Source of the DNA: Flavobacterium sp. 5
GTDB taxonomy: Bacteria > Bacteroidota > Bacteroidia > Flavobacteriales > Flavobacteriaceae
DNA length: 64,000 nt
Direction: 5' to 3'
Assembly (NCBI RefSeq): GCF_002813295.1
Contig: NZ_PHUE01000001.1
Coordinates: 3,162,001 to 3,226,000, forward strand
Shown here: piece after piece, positions 9,072-18,648 of the stretch
Position numbering within the stretch: position 1 is the stretch's first letter
How the letters are laid out: each line of letters starts with the position of its first letter
Notes under the pieces: model-generated
The model's input: only the letters and a program-made list of their open reading frames with translations
The model's database searches: none
Told to the model about the DNA's origin: nothing
Program-made: the position numbers and the translations under genes

Positions 9072-10169
9072 CTATAAGTACTTAACTGGATTTGTATTTT
9101 CTTCCGATAAAATGATTGCAAAATTAAGGATTTTTTTTCTAAGATAATCAACAATATACTCTTTTGTATAGCGTTCACTTTCAAAATGTCCAATATCGGC
9201 TAATAAAAGCTGATTTTCGGCCTCATAATATTGATGATATTTTAAATCGGCTGTCAAAAAAGCATCGGCACCAGCCTGAATTGCATTTTTTATTGCAAAA
9301 CTACCAGCACCTCCCAAAACAGCAATTTTTTTTATTTTTTTTCCTGTAAAAGCTGAATGACGAATTCCATCGGATTTCATTTTGTCTTTTGCGTAGAGTA
9401 AAAAGTCTTTTTCATCCATTTCTTCTTCTAATTCACCAATCATTCCCAGGCCAATATGATTAAATGTATTTTTCATATTGTAGATTTCGGTAGCCACTTC
9501 TTCGTAAATATGATTTTCTCTAAGTGCTTTTATGATTCCAGCCTCGAGATGTTTAGCATAAACTACTTCGATTTTGGTTTCTGTACCCCTAGACATAACA
9601 CCTCTTTCTCCAACAGTTGGCTCACTTTTTTCGTTACCTTGGTAGGTAAAAGTACCTTCTGAGTTGAAACTGCATTTGTCATAATTCCCAATGCTTCCTG
9701 CTCCTGCATCAAACAAAGCATTTCGGACTTTCTCTGCATTGTCTCGAATCGTGTAGGTGACTAATTTTCGGATGTGATTTTGTTTAGGTATTAAAATTTT
9801 GGTATTTATTAGCCCCAAAGTGTCACAAAATATTTTATTTACTCCTTCTGGATGATTGTCAAGTGCGGTATGAACGGCATATATGGCGATGTCATTTTTT
9901 ATAGCTTTAAGAAGAGCACGTTCTACATAGTTTTTACCTGTTATTTTTTTTATTGCAGAAAATAAAATAGGATGGAAGCAAACAACCAAATTGCATTTTT
10001 TTGCAATGGCTTCATCAATCACATTTTCTAAAGCATCATGACAAACTAAAATGCCAGTCGCTTTTGTGTTTTCGTTACCAATTATTAATCCTACATTGTC
10101 AAAATCTTCGGCATAAGCCAATGGTGCCATTTCTTCAAGGACAGAAAGGATTTCTTTTATCGTACTCAT
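9072..10169 (-). CDS. Nif3-like dinuclear metal centre protein (YqfO type)
   Basis: A 365-residue protein of the long Nif3/YqfO class: two halves of the Nif3 metal-binding domain flanking an inserted PII-like domain (about 130-230). Metal-binding segments are VVCFHPILF near residue 65, HTALDNHPEGVN near 100, and the C-terminal LTADLKYHQYYEAENQ and DIGHFESE. Members form toroidal hexamers with a di-metal site; the biochemical role is debated, and a GTP cyclohydrolase type 2 annotation is common. It heads an operon with the coiled-coil gene below, with a 3-base gap between them. Confidence 0.9.
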   Translation of the reverse strand: MSTIKEILSVLEEMAPLAYAEDFDNVGLIIGNENTKATGILVCHDALENVIDEAIAKKCNLVVCFHPILFSAIKKITGKNYVERALLKAIKNDIAIYAVHTALDNHPEGVNKIFCDTLGLINTKILIPKQNHIRKLVTYTIRDNAEKVRNALFDAGAGSIGNYDKCSFNSEGTFTYQGNEKSEPTVGERGVMSRGTETKIEVVYAKHLEAGIIKALRENHIYEEVATEIYNMKNTFNHIGLGMIGELEEEMDEKDFLLYAKDKMKSDGIRHSAFTGKKIKKIAVLGGAGSFAIKNAIQAGADAFLTADLKYHQYYEAENQLLLADIGHFESERYTKEYIVDYLRKKILNFAIILSEENTNPVKYL

Positions 10170-10283
10170 CTTTTTTAATCTTTTTTTGGGTATTTTATTA
10201 GTCTGTACGCTGTAAAATTAACAATATAATCAGTTGTTAGTATTTTGTATTGTTAGTGTTACGATGTTTTTAAAATTTCCGTC

Positions 10284-10291
10284 CAAAGATA
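10284..10291 (-). promoter_or_regulatory. -7 promoter box for the Nif3 operon
   Basis: On the minus strand this reads TATCTTTG, matching TAnnTTTG, 114 bases ahead of the Nif3 start. The remainder of the 334-base gap 10170-10503 is AT-rich and I see no other structure in it. Confidence 0.4.
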
Positions 10292-10503
10292 AAATATTAT
10301 ACATTCGAAATATAAATTTATATCGAAAAATTATTATTTCATTTGCTATTTTATATGGCTTTTTTTATTAAGTGGTTAAGTATAATTATAGCATCAAAAG
10401 GTATAGTTATTTATATCTCATAAATAAACAAGATATTTATCAATCAAGAAAGTATCTGAGAAATCAAAAACACGATGAATTATAGGCTGGTGTAGTTAGA
10501 ATA

Positions 10504-11775
10504 TTAATATGATTTTGCTTTTAATTCTTTGTATTCAGCAGTCATCTCCAAAGCATTGTAAACACTTAAAAGGCTTTTAGATATCTCTTCGTCTTGAGGA
10601 TTCATTTCATTTGCTTTTTGAAGATAAGGAATTGTGCTTTTATACATATCATCTCTTTTTACTTTTAAAATGTCATATTTTTTCATTTCTACTGGAGAAG
10701 TTCCTAATTTATCCATGTCTTCATTTATCGTGGCTACTTCTTCCAATTTTAAAACTGATAAATTTATATAGGCATTTATGTATTTAGGATCAATTGTAAC
10801 GGCTTTCAAATAAAAATTTTCAGCTTCAGTAATGTTTTTTGCTTTTGCACTAAGAACTCCCAAATTATAAATTACATTGACATCATTTGGATTAGTTTTT
10901 AAAATCGGAGCTATTGTTTTTTTATAAGATTCATAGTCTTTGGATTCCAAAAATAAATCAGCTTCTGTCAATACCAAAGAAATGTCTTCAGGATTTTTTA
11001 TTCGCGCATCTGAAATTACTTTTTTAGCTTTTTCCCGATCTCCATTCTGAGCATAAAGAAGGGCCATATTTTTATAAATTTCACCTCTTTTGGATTGTCT
11101 TTTTTCAGTTCTGGGTTTTTCATGTGTTCCAGCTTGAATAGAAAGTTCCCTGTCATAATTTGTTGCAAAATTATTTTCCGTTTTGGTTGTTCTGTTTATT
11201 GCAAAATAATTAGTGCCAATTCCGGAATAATTAATAGCTTTAAGTGTTTCGTAATGTTTAAGAGCTGTTGTGAAATCTTTTCCATTTACAAACGCAGATG
11301 CAGCATTATATAGATTAATAGTATCTTTTTGATCCAGTAAATAAGCTTCATAGCGTTCATTGGCACTGTCAATGAATTTTTTCTCTTTGGAGTCATTATC
11401 AGCTATTTTTTCCAATCTCTCTTTAATACTTTTATAAGAACTCTGAATCTGACCGGAATATCTTCTTTTTCCGGATTCAGATTCAATTTTGATTGTTTCT
11501 TTGTATGATCTTACGGCCAAAACTAAGTTTTCACCTTCACCTATTTTTTTATCAGCTAATCCTAATAAAGCATTTCCCTTAATAAAATAATATTGTGCTC
11601 TTTCTTCGTTATTGGAATTATAAATTTGATATTCAATACTTTTAAGGATAGTTATTGCGCCTTGTAGATTTCCACTGCTCATTTCTTTTTCAGCTTCTTT
11701 TATTTTATCTTTTTGAGCTTCGATTGTTCCGGTAAACAGTAATAAGATTAAAACAATAATGTAGTTTTTTTTCAT
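10504..11775 (-). CDS. Secreted or periplasmic TPR protein
   Basis: A 423-residue protein with a clear signal peptide (MKKNYIIVLILLLFTGTIEAQ, probable cleavage after EA). Tetratricopeptide-like helices run through most of the mature part. The clearest units are GEIYKNMALLYAQNGDREKA (about 229-248) and NVIYNLGVLSAKAKNITEAE then KAVTIDPKYINAYINLSVLK (about 300-345). Such proteins are usually scaffolds in the periplasm or at the outer membrane; no specific partner can be named. It stands alone, with 334 and 429 bases of non-coding DNA on either side. Confidence 0.82.
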   Translation of the reverse strand: MKKNYIIVLILLLFTGTIEAQKDKIKEAEKEMSSGNLQGAITILKSIEYQIYNSNNEERAQYYFIKGNALLGLADKKIGEGENLVLAVRSYKETIKIESESGKRRYSGQIQSSYKSIKERLEKIADNDSKEKKFIDSANERYEAYLLDQKDTINLYNAASAFVNGKDFTTALKHYETLKAINYSGIGTNYFAINRTTKTENNFATNYDRELSIQAGTHEKPRTEKRQSKRGEIYKNMALLYAQNGDREKAKKVISDARIKNPEDISLVLTEADLFLESKDYESYKKTIAPILKTNPNDVNVIYNLGVLSAKAKNITEAENFYLKAVTIDPKYINAYINLSVLKLEEVATINEDMDKLGTSPVEMKKYDILKVKRDDMYKSTIPYLQKANEMNPQDEEISKSLLSVYNALEMTAEYKELKAKSY

Positions 11776-12204
11776 AATTAGAGAATTGTAGGTTAAACAA
11801 ATTTGAAGTTTTTTGTCGTGCTTAATAATATCAATTATGTTATTTTTTTGTGTAAAATCATGTTGTTGAACAAGATTTTTAACAAAAATAGCATTAAAAA
11901 TGAAGTAGTTATGGTTTTTTGTAGAAATTTCATTGTTGGTAAATAGATTTCTGAATAAGATAAAAAACGCTATGTTAATTTAAAGTTATCATAATTACAC
12001 CTACCTTTTTTTATTAAATATGAATACGAGAAATTTATCTTAATTTTGGTTGAGCTAATGTCAAGTTGTAATTTTTGCGATAAAATAAAATGAGATAATT
12101 TTTTTGAGATTTGAGAGGTATTACTGTTGCCTATTTAATTGTTTTGACCTTTTTTAGGTTTGGGATTGCTTTCGCTTTTATCATAAAATGTTTACTTTCG
12201 TAAA
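11776..12204. other. 429-base non-coding gap between divergent genes
   Basis: AT-rich DNA between the TPR protein gene (minus) and lpxK (plus). It must hold both promoters. Next to lpxK, TACTTTCG at 12193-12200 is one base off TAnnTTTG and ends only four bases before the ATG. I see no hairpin, repeat or small gene in the rest. Confidence 0.4.
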
Positions 12205-13230
12205 ATGAATTTACTTCGAAAAATATTGTTTCCGTTTGCTGTTTTGTATGGCTTTATCACGGGTATTCGGAATTTTCTTTTTGATAAAGGGTTTTTAAAA
12301 TCATATTCTTTTGATTTGCCTGTAATTGCTGTGGGAAATCTTAGCGTAGGGGGAACAGGAAAAACACCGCAAATTGAATATTTAATTCGATTACTTTCTG
12401 GTCAATATAAGGTTGCTACTTTGAGTAGAGGTTATAAGAGGCAATCTGAAGGTTTTGTTTTGGCTAATGAAAATTCGGATGCAGTACAATTGGGAGACGA
12501 ACCCTTTCAGTTTTATCAAAAATTTAAAAATATTCAGGTTGCAGTTGATGCAAATCGAAAGAATGGTATTGAACAGTTGCTTTCTGGCTCAATTAAACCA
12601 GAAATTATTTTATTGGATGATGCCTTTCAACATCGAAAAGTAAAAGCAGGTTTTTATATTATGCTTACTTCATATGATGATTTGTATTGTAATGATTTCA
12701 TATTGCCTACAGGAAATTTACGTGAAAGTCGAAGCGGTGTACAAAGAGCTGATATTGTAATTGTTACAAAATGCCCGCCTAGTCTATCTTTGGATGCTCA
12801 AAATGCTATTAAAAAGGAATTAAATCTTTCTCCTAATCAAAGTTTGTTTTTTACTTTTATTGAGTATGATGAGGTAGTTTATTCAAATAAAAAAACGATA
12901 CAAGCAAATGATATTAAATCAATGGATAAATTGCTTTTAGCTGGTATTGCAAAGCCTGAATCATTTTTTGCCTATTTGAAACATGATAATGACGAATGCT
13001 TAACTTTTCCAGATCATCATCATTTTAACGAAAGTGAATTACAGGAAATTAAGAAAAAAGCAAATGGTGGAATTATCGTAACAACCGAAAAAGATTATGT
13101 TCGATTAAAAGGAAGTATTTTAAGTGAACAGCTTTATTATTTACCAATAAAAAGTTCTTTTCTTTCAGGTAGTGATGATTTTAATAAAAAAATTTTGAAT
13201 TATGTGGGACACAGTACAAGAAACAGTTAA
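12205..13230 (+). CDS. lpxK: Tetraacyldisaccharide 4'-kinase
   Basis: A 341-residue LpxK that phosphorylates the 4' position of the lipid A disaccharide at the inner face of the cytoplasmic membrane. An N-terminal hydrophobic helix (about 5-24) anchors it. The P-loop is GGTGKTP (49-55), and DDAFQHR (138-144) is the family motif with the conserved Asp, Gln, His and Arg. The C-terminal TTEKDYVRLK is also typical. The length is normal. Its last 29 bases overlap the start of the phosphorylase gene in another frame, implying translational coupling. Confidence 0.96.
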   Translation: MNLLRKILFPFAVLYGFITGIRNFLFDKGFLKSYSFDLPVIAVGNLSVGGTGKTPQIEYLIRLLSGQYKVATLSRGYKRQSEGFVLANENSDAVQLGDEPFQFYQKFKNIQVAVDANRKNGIEQLLSGSIKPEIILLDDAFQHRKVKAGFYIMLTSYDDLYCNDFILPTGNLRESRSGVQRADIVIVTKCPPSLSLDAQNAIKKELNLSPNQSLFFTFIEYDEVVYSNKKTIQANDIKSMDKLLLAGIAKPESFFAYLKHDNDECLTFPDHHHFNESELQEIKKKANGGIIVTTEKDYVRLKGSILSEQLYYLPIKSSFLSGSDDFNKKILNYVGHSTRNS

Positions 13231-14014
13231 TTACATTAAAGGCAAAATAAATTTTGACCCGGAGTATGGTATAATTTTAGGATCAGGATTGGGAGGCTTT
13301 ACTGAGGAAATTGAAATTGAATATGTATTGCCTTATGAAGAAATTCCTAATTTTCCTGTTTCGACAGTCGAAGGACATAAAGGAGCATTGGTTTTTGGGA
13401 CTATCGGGAATAAAAAAGTTGTTGCTATGCAAGGTCGCTTTCATTTTTATGAAGGATATTCCATGAAAGAGGTAACTTTTCCAGTTAGGGTGTTGAAATA
13501 TTTGGGAATTGAAAAATTAATAGTTTCAAATGCTTCAGGAGGTGTGAATCCAAATTACAAAGTGGGCTCTATTGTAATTATTAAAGATCATATTAATTTT
13601 ATGCCAGAACATCCTTTAAGAGGAAAGAACGACGAGCGCTTTGGTCCAAGATTTGTAAATATGAGCCAGCCTTATTCGGTAGAAATGATTGCTAAAGCTA
13701 AACTCATTGCACAAGAATTTAATATAGAAATTCACGATGGCATTTATTTAGGTCTGCAAGGGCCAACTTTTGAAACCTTGGCAGAATACAAAATGGTCAA
13801 AATTTTGGGAGCTGATTGTGTGGGAATGTCTACTGTTCCGGAGGTTATTGTTGCTCGTCATATGGAGTTGGAAACCTTTGGCGTTTCCATTATTACCGAT
13901 ATGGGTGATGAGGAAAGTATCCTTACCGTTTCACATGATGAGGTTTTACAAGCTGCAAAAAGTGCTGAACCTAATTTACGAATGCTTATTAAAGAACTTA
14001 TTATAAGGAATTAA
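13202..14014 (+). CDS. Purine-nucleoside phosphorylase, class I
   Basis: A 270-residue trimeric-type purine nucleoside phosphorylase, which splits (deoxy)inosine and guanosine with phosphate in purine salvage. Phosphate-site GSGLGG (27-32), MQGRFHFYEGY (about 74-84), the base-site region NASGGVNPNYKVGS, GLQGPTFETLAE and MSTVPEVIVARH are all present. The ATG at 13202 lies inside the end of lpxK. Upstream Met codons do not exist in this frame and the chosen start gives the usual N terminus. The 3' end overlaps the convergent histidine kinase gene by four bases. Confidence 0.95.
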   Translation: MWDTVQETVNYIKGKINFDPEYGIILGSGLGGFTEEIEIEYVLPYEEIPNFPVSTVEGHKGALVFGTIGNKKVVAMQGRFHFYEGYSMKEVTFPVRVLKYLGIEKLIVSNASGGVNPNYKVGSIVIIKDHINFMPEHPLRGKNDERFGPRFVNMSQPYSVEMIAKAKLIAQEFNIEIHDGIYLGLQGPTFETLAEYKMVKILGADCVGMSTVPEVIVARHMELETFGVSIITDMGDEESILTVSHDEVLQAAKSAEPNLRMLIKELIIRN

Positions 14015-16191
14015 GAATTGCTAAAATTTTGTGCAATTGTTGTGTAGAAATCTTCTGGAATAAAAGGTTTTGTAATTACATCTGTCATACCATAAGAGAT
14101 CAACATTTCTCTGTTTTCATTTAATGAAATAGCTGTAAGTGCAATAATAGGAGTTGTAATATCAAACTCTCTAATTTGTTGAGTAGCAATAGTTCCATTT
14201 ATGCCTAATAGATGTACATCCATTAAAACTAAATCATAAGTATTATTTTTTAAAATTTGAATTGCTTCTTCACCATTGTCCAAAATAGTGCATATCATTT
14301 CTTTTCTTGAAAGCATTTTTTTGGTAATCATTTGGTTGATTTTGTTGTCTTCAACTAATAATATTTTTTTGTCTTTGAATATTTCTGGATTGTAATTTTT
14401 ATCTTTTGATTTGATTTGAACTGGTTTTGTGTCTGCTTTAAAATTCAATTCGAATGAAAAAGTAGAGCCTTCACCAACAGTGCTTTTTAATCTAATGCGC
14501 CCGCCTAACATTCGAACGAGTTTTTTTACAATGGTTAATCCTAAACCAGTACCACCGAATTTTCTATTGATTTCAACTGATCCCTGAGAAAAACTCTCGA
14601 AAACTGTTTCTAATTTTTCTTCTGGAATTCCAATTCCAGTGTCAATAATTTGGAAATAGACTGTAGCATTTTCGTTGGTACTGTTTCTTAAACGTGCTAT
14701 AACGCTAACAGTACCATTGTTGGTAAACTTAAGTGCGTTATTGATTAGGTTCATGAAAATTTGAGATAATTTTGTTGGATCACCAATTAAATTTTCCGGA
14801 ACATTCGGATCAATTTTTAGAATAAATCTGTTATTATTTATGGTAGCAATTTCTTTAAGGGAATTTTGAATATCACTTAATAATTGTTTAAGATTAAAAG
14901 AAATATATTCAATTTCCATCTTGTTGGAATCTATCTTGTTTATTTCTAATATGTCATTGATAAAATTAGTCAAATAATTACCGGAGAACTTCAATGAAGA
15001 CAGGTAGTGCATTTGTGTTTTTTTTGGATTTTCTTCTAAAAGTAAATGAGTTATTCCGTTAATTGCATTTAGCGGTGTTCGAAGCTCGTGACTTACTGTT
15101 GATAAAAATTCTGACCTTGCTTTTGAAGCCTCTTCGGCTTTATTTTTGGCAGCAATCAATTCATTGTTTTTTTCTTTTAATAATAAATTTGATTGATTAC
15201 GTATAATATTGTTTTTGTAAAGAGATAAACTTAATAGGGAGAGGATGGAAATAATAGCAATAGCTAATATGCTAATTAGCTTAGAGAACTTGTCATTTTT
15301 TTCTTGCTCTTTGTTTTCTTTTGCCTTTAGTAAATCTTCTTGAATTCGTTGCGATTCTTTAAATGCTTCGTAATCGTTGACACCTAGCTTTTCATCATTT
15401 GCAAGAACAATACTTTCTTTTAAATTCAGATGTTGTTTTAAATAAGTGTAAGCAGAAGTCTTGTCTAATAGTTTGTCGTATACTGTACTTAGGGCTAATA
15501 AAATGCTTGACTTTTGATTAAGATCTTTACCTTTTCTATTTAATTCCAGTGCTTTATTGAAGTAGATTAAAGCCAAGTTATATCGTTTGTTTTTGGCTTC
15601 AATAGTTCCTATTTGGTATAGTGCTTCTGCTTTTGTGTTTGCTAAAACAGTATTTTCTGGTTTCGCGGCAATGATCGTAAAAAAAGCTGATGCTAATTTA
15701 TCATTGCCCTTTTTTTTGGAAAGTATTCCTTTTTGCAGATTAATTAAATCAACATCTTTTTTAATGTTTAAATTTTCTTTAATTTTTTCGGCTTTGAGAA
15801 TAGAAGTTTCAGCAAGATCATATTTCTTTTTTTCAATATAAACCAAACCGATGTAATAGTATGCGTTGGCCACTTTGTTATTAGGTTTTCTAGAAATACT
15901 ATTGAATATTACAATGCTTTTGTTGAAAATTTCAAGAGCGTCATTGTGAAGTTTTAGATCAAAGTATATTTTGCCTAAGTTGAAAGTTTGATTGGCTTCG
16001 TCTTCAATTTTATTGTTCTTTTTACAATAATTTATTGATTTCTGAGTATATGATAAAACATCTTTATAGTTATTTTCTTTTACATTTTCTGCAGCTAATT
16101 TTGAGTAATATGCAACGCTGTCTATTGACACTCTTTTTTGAGGATAGAGTAGTGTTTGAAAGAAAAATAATAATAATAAGAAGTATTTCAT
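14011..16191 (-). CDS. Hybrid sensor histidine kinase/response regulator with TPR sensor
   Basis: A 726-residue signalling protein. It has a signal peptide (MKYFLLLLFFFQTLLYPQ), TPR repeats in the periplasm (about 25-260, for example YYYIGLVYIEKKKYDLAE), and one membrane helix (about 305-325). A linker coiled coil leads to HisKA with STVSHELRTPL (His368), then HATPase_c with N481, DTGIG (517-521) and GGTGLGL (546-552). The C-terminal receiver has LLVEDN (611-616), phospho-acceptor Asp658 in LMDVHLLG, and ALTA. There is no DNA-binding domain, so phosphate probably passes to a separate partner; none is adjacent. The stimulus is unknown. Confidence 0.93.
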   Translation of the reverse strand: MKYFLLLLFFFQTLLYPQKRVSIDSVAYYSKLAAENVKENNYKDVLSYTQKSINYCKKNNKIEDEANQTFNLGKIYFDLKLHNDALEIFNKSIVIFNSISRKPNNKVANAYYYIGLVYIEKKKYDLAETSILKAEKIKENLNIKKDVDLINLQKGILSKKKGNDKLASAFFTIIAAKPENTVLANTKAEALYQIGTIEAKNKRYNLALIYFNKALELNRKGKDLNQKSSILLALSTVYDKLLDKTSAYTYLKQHLNLKESIVLANDEKLGVNDYEAFKESQRIQEDLLKAKENKEQEKNDKFSKLISILAIAIISILSLLSLSLYKNNIIRNQSNLLLKEKNNELIAAKNKAEEASKARSEFLSTVSHELRTPLNAINGITHLLLEENPKKTQMHYLSSLKFSGNYLTNFINDILEINKIDSNKMEIEYISFNLKQLLSDIQNSLKEIATINNNRFILKIDPNVPENLIGDPTKLSQIFMNLINNALKFTNNGTVSVIARLRNSTNENATVYFQIIDTGIGIPEEKLETVFESFSQGSVEINRKFGGTGLGLTIVKKLVRMLGGRIRLKSTVGEGSTFSFELNFKADTKPVQIKSKDKNYNPEIFKDKKILLVEDNKINQMITKKMLSRKEMICTILDNGEEAIQILKNNTYDLVLMDVHLLGINGTIATQQIREFDITTPIIALTAISLNENREMLISYGMTDVITKPFIPEDFYTTIAQNFSNS

Positions 16192-16265
16192 GTGTTGCTA
16201 TTTAGGATATGTGTTATCTCAGTATAGTAACTTATAGGTGATTACTTATATTTGTTTCACTAAAT

Positions 16266-17267
16266 TTATTTTTTATTAAAACTCAATAATGAAATTAGAT
16301 CAATGATTCGGGAAGAGTATCCAATTTCGTTATCATACCAACCTACTACTTTTACCATTTTATCGATTACGGAAGTAAGCTGAGAATCAAATATACATGA
16401 ATTTTTGTTACCAAGTACGTCTACCGATACAATTGGATCTTCAGTGTATTCTAAAATCCCTTTCAAATTGGTTTCTGAAGCTAGTTTAAATGCTTCATTT
16501 ATCTCTTCTATTGTTACATTTTGTTTTACATTGAATGTAATATCAGTTAGAGAACCATCTGGTACTGGGACACGAATGCCGCAGCCACCCATTTTACCAT
16601 CTAGGGTTGTGAAAATTTTGGTTAAGGCTTTTGCAGCTCCAGTTGTTGTTGGAACAATGGATTGACTTGCTCCTCTGGCTCTTCGTAAATCTTTATGAGG
16701 CTGATCGTGTAAACTTTGGTCAGTAGTAAAGGAGTGGATAGTTGTGATATAGGCTTGTTCAATACCACAAAGCTCTTCAATGACTTTAATCATAGGAGCA
16801 GCATTGTTTGTGGTGCAACTTGCGTTGGATATAATGACCTCAGTTCCGTCAAGAATAGATTCATTAACGCCTAATACAATTGTTTTTATACTATCTACTT
16901 CAGATGGTGCAGACAGGATAACTTTTTTAGCTCCAGCCAAAATGTGAGCATTAATTTCATCAAAAGTTTTATATTTTCCAGTAGATTCTACAACAAAATC
17001 GATGTCAATGCTTTTCCAATCTAGGTTAGAAATGTTTTTTTCATGGAAAAATAAAAAATGTTTTCCATCAACTAAAATTCCTTTTTCGTCATGGTTTACT
17101 TTAAATGGTAAAACGCCATGAATACTGTCGTATTTTATCAAATGTGCCATCGTTTTTTTGTCGGCAATATCATTGATGGCAACTACTTCAATAGAAGGGT
17201 GGTTTAATAGAAGGCGAAATAAATTTCTTCCAATTCTTCCAAAACCATTAATAGCTATTCTTGTCAT
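16266..17267 (-). CDS. gap: Glyceraldehyde-3-phosphate dehydrogenase
   Basis: A 333-residue NAD-dependent GAPDH, catalysing the phosphorylating oxidation of glyceraldehyde 3-phosphate in glycolysis. The Rossmann motif INGFGRIGR is at residues 6-14, Asp33 in INDIAD favours NAD over NADP, catalytic Cys151 lies in NASCTTNNAAP, and His178 in TTIHSF is the general base. The C-terminal WYDNEIGYSSR is canonical. Length is normal. It lies between the sensor kinase and lipA on the same strand, but the 78-base gap to lipA is filled with degenerate AAAGTCTTAAA-type repeats and suggests a separate transcript. Confidence 0.97.
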   Translation of the reverse strand: MTRIAINGFGRIGRNLFRLLLNHPSIEVVAINDIADKKTMAHLIKYDSIHGVLPFKVNHDEKGILVDGKHFLFFHEKNISNLDWKSIDIDFVVESTGKYKTFDEINAHILAGAKKVILSAPSEVDSIKTIVLGVNESILDGTEVIISNASCTTNNAAPMIKVIEELCGIEQAYITTIHSFTTDQSLHDQPHKDLRRARGASQSIVPTTTGAAKALTKIFTTLDGKMGGCGIRVPVPDGSLTDITFNVKQNVTIEEINEAFKLASETNLKGILEYTEDPIVSVDVLGNKNSCIFDSQLTSVIDKMVKVVGWYDNEIGYSSRIIDLISLLSFNKK

Positions 17268-17345
17268 AAGATTTAAAGTCTTAAAATCTAAAGTCTTAAA
17301 GTCAATATTTCTTGCCTTTCGACTTTCTGACTTTCTAACATTCGA
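17268..17345. repeat. Degenerate AAAGTCTTAAA-type short repeats
   Basis: Short variants of AAGTCTTAAAATCTAAAG and then CTTTCGACTTTCTGACTTTC repeat in tandem with slips. Comparable low-complexity words occur at 4228-4345, 33000-33095 and 34043-34070, always between genes. Confidence 0.5.
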
Positions 17346-18215
17346 CTATAATATATGTTTTTGTGCTTTATATGAAGATCGTACCAAAGGACCACTTTCT
17401 ACATGACGGAAGCCAAGTTGCAAACCATACTCTTCATATTTTTTGAATTGCTCTGGCGTTATGAATTCTTTTACAGGGAGGTGTTTTTTACTTGGTTGTA
17501 AATACTGACCAATAGTAACAACATCAACGTTCGCATTTCTTAAATCACGCATGGTCTGGAAAACTTCTTCTTCTTGTTCACCAAGGCCTAACATAATTCC
17601 AGATTTAGTTCTGTTAATCCCTTTTTCTTTAAGATATCTTAAAACTTCTAAGCTTCTGTCGTATTTTGCTTGTATGCGTACTTCACGAGTTAATCTACGA
17701 ACTGTTTCTACATTGTGTGATACTACTTCAGGATTAGCTTCTACGATACGATCGATGTTTCTTTCGATACCTTGAAAATCAGGAATCAATGTCTCTAAAG
17801 TTGTGTTTGGGTTCATTCTACGAATGGCTTTTACAGTTTCAATCCAAATAATTGAGCCACCATCTTTCAAATCATCTCGGTCAACACTTGTGACTACAGC
17901 ATGTTTTATATTCATTATTTTGATTGAACGAGCTACTTTTTCAGGTTCATCCCAATCTACCGTTTCAGGTCTTCCGGTTTTTACACCACAAAAACCACAA
18001 GAACGCGTACAGACATTTCCTAAGATCATAAAAGTGGCAGTTCCTTCACCCCAGCATTCTCCCATATTTGGGCAACTTCCAGAAGTGCAAATAGTATTCA
18101 AGCTATATTTATCGACAAGTCCTCGAAGTTCTGTATATTTTTGTCCAATTGGTAGTTTTACCTTTAACCATTTTGGTTTTCCAACGGGTAATGTATTATC
18201 TAAAATAGTTTCCAT
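17346..18215 (-). CDS. lipA: Lipoyl synthase
   Basis: A 289-residue radical-SAM enzyme that inserts two sulfurs into octanoyl groups on lipoyl domains. The auxiliary cluster cysteines Cys43, Cys48 and Cys54 ([12 protein letters not shown]) and the radical-SAM triad Cys69, Cys73, Cys76 (CTRSCGFC) are all present, as is the C-terminal [10 protein letters not shown] with the Ser that ligates the auxiliary cluster. Length is normal. A TAnnTTTG box is 19 bases upstream. No lipB is adjacent. Confidence 0.97.
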   Translation of the reverse strand: METILDNTLPVGKPKWLKVKLPIGQKYTELRGLVDKYSLNTICTSGSCPNMGECWGEGTATFMILGNVCTRSCGFCGVKTGRPETVDWDEPEKVARSIKIMNIKHAVVTSVDRDDLKDGGSIIWIETVKAIRRMNPNTTLETLIPDFQGIERNIDRIVEANPEVVSHNVETVRRLTREVRIQAKYDRSLEVLRYLKEKGINRTKSGIMLGLGEQEEEVFQTMRDLRNANVDVVTIGQYLQPSKKHLPVKEFITPEQFKKYEEYGLQLGFRHVESGPLVRSSYKAQKHIL

Positions 18216-18233
18216 ATTTCAATTTTCAGACTG

Positions 18234-18241
18234 CAAAGATA
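18234..18241 (-). promoter_or_regulatory. -7 promoter box for lipA
   Basis: On the minus strand this reads TATCTTTG, an exact TAnnTTTG, 18 bases before the lipA ATG. Confidence 0.5.
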
Positions 18242-18606
18242 AGGAATGTTGTTTTAGAATTAGAGTTCCATATTTGTGAATTTTAATAAAACTTGTTGGG
18301 TTATTGAGCTGATTTTAGGATTTTAAAAAATATTAACTTGAATTCGATTGCAATTTTAAATAAATGGCAAAAATGCATTAATATTTCTTTTTAGTCCTGA
18401 TCTCTTAAATTACTACCGCAATTACCGTTGTCTTTTTGTTTGAAAAACAAAGATAAAATGAAGAACTGAAACTATATTTTAAAAAGCTAAATGTTTCTCC
18501 TTCAAAAGAAATAATACAATTTCAGTTTTAATTAAATTAATTTTTGAGTTTTAAAGGTTTTAAAATACGGAATTTAATAATAAAAGAAAATTCCGTATTT
18601 TTTAAT
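18242..18606 (+). other. Non-coding gap ending in a terminator-like hairpin
   Basis: This part of the 433-base gap between divergent lipA and the protease gene has no credible ORF. It ends in AAATACGGAATT ... AATTCCGTATTT (about 18562-18600) followed by T6, which looks like a Rho-independent terminator pointing right although no protein gene precedes it. A short hairpin (CTTTTTGTTTG with CAAAGA) lies near 18431-18453. A small RNA ending at the hairpin is possible. No convincing promoter was found for it. Confidence 0.35.
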
Positions 18607-18614
18607 ACTTGTAG

Positions 18615-18622
18615 TATCTTTG
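18615..18622 (+). promoter_or_regulatory. -7 promoter box for the M48 protease gene
   Basis: TATCTTTG, an exact TAnnTTTG, 26 bases before the ATG at 18649. Confidence 0.5.
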
Positions 18623-18648
18623 TTTATTAAATATAAATCAAATATAAG

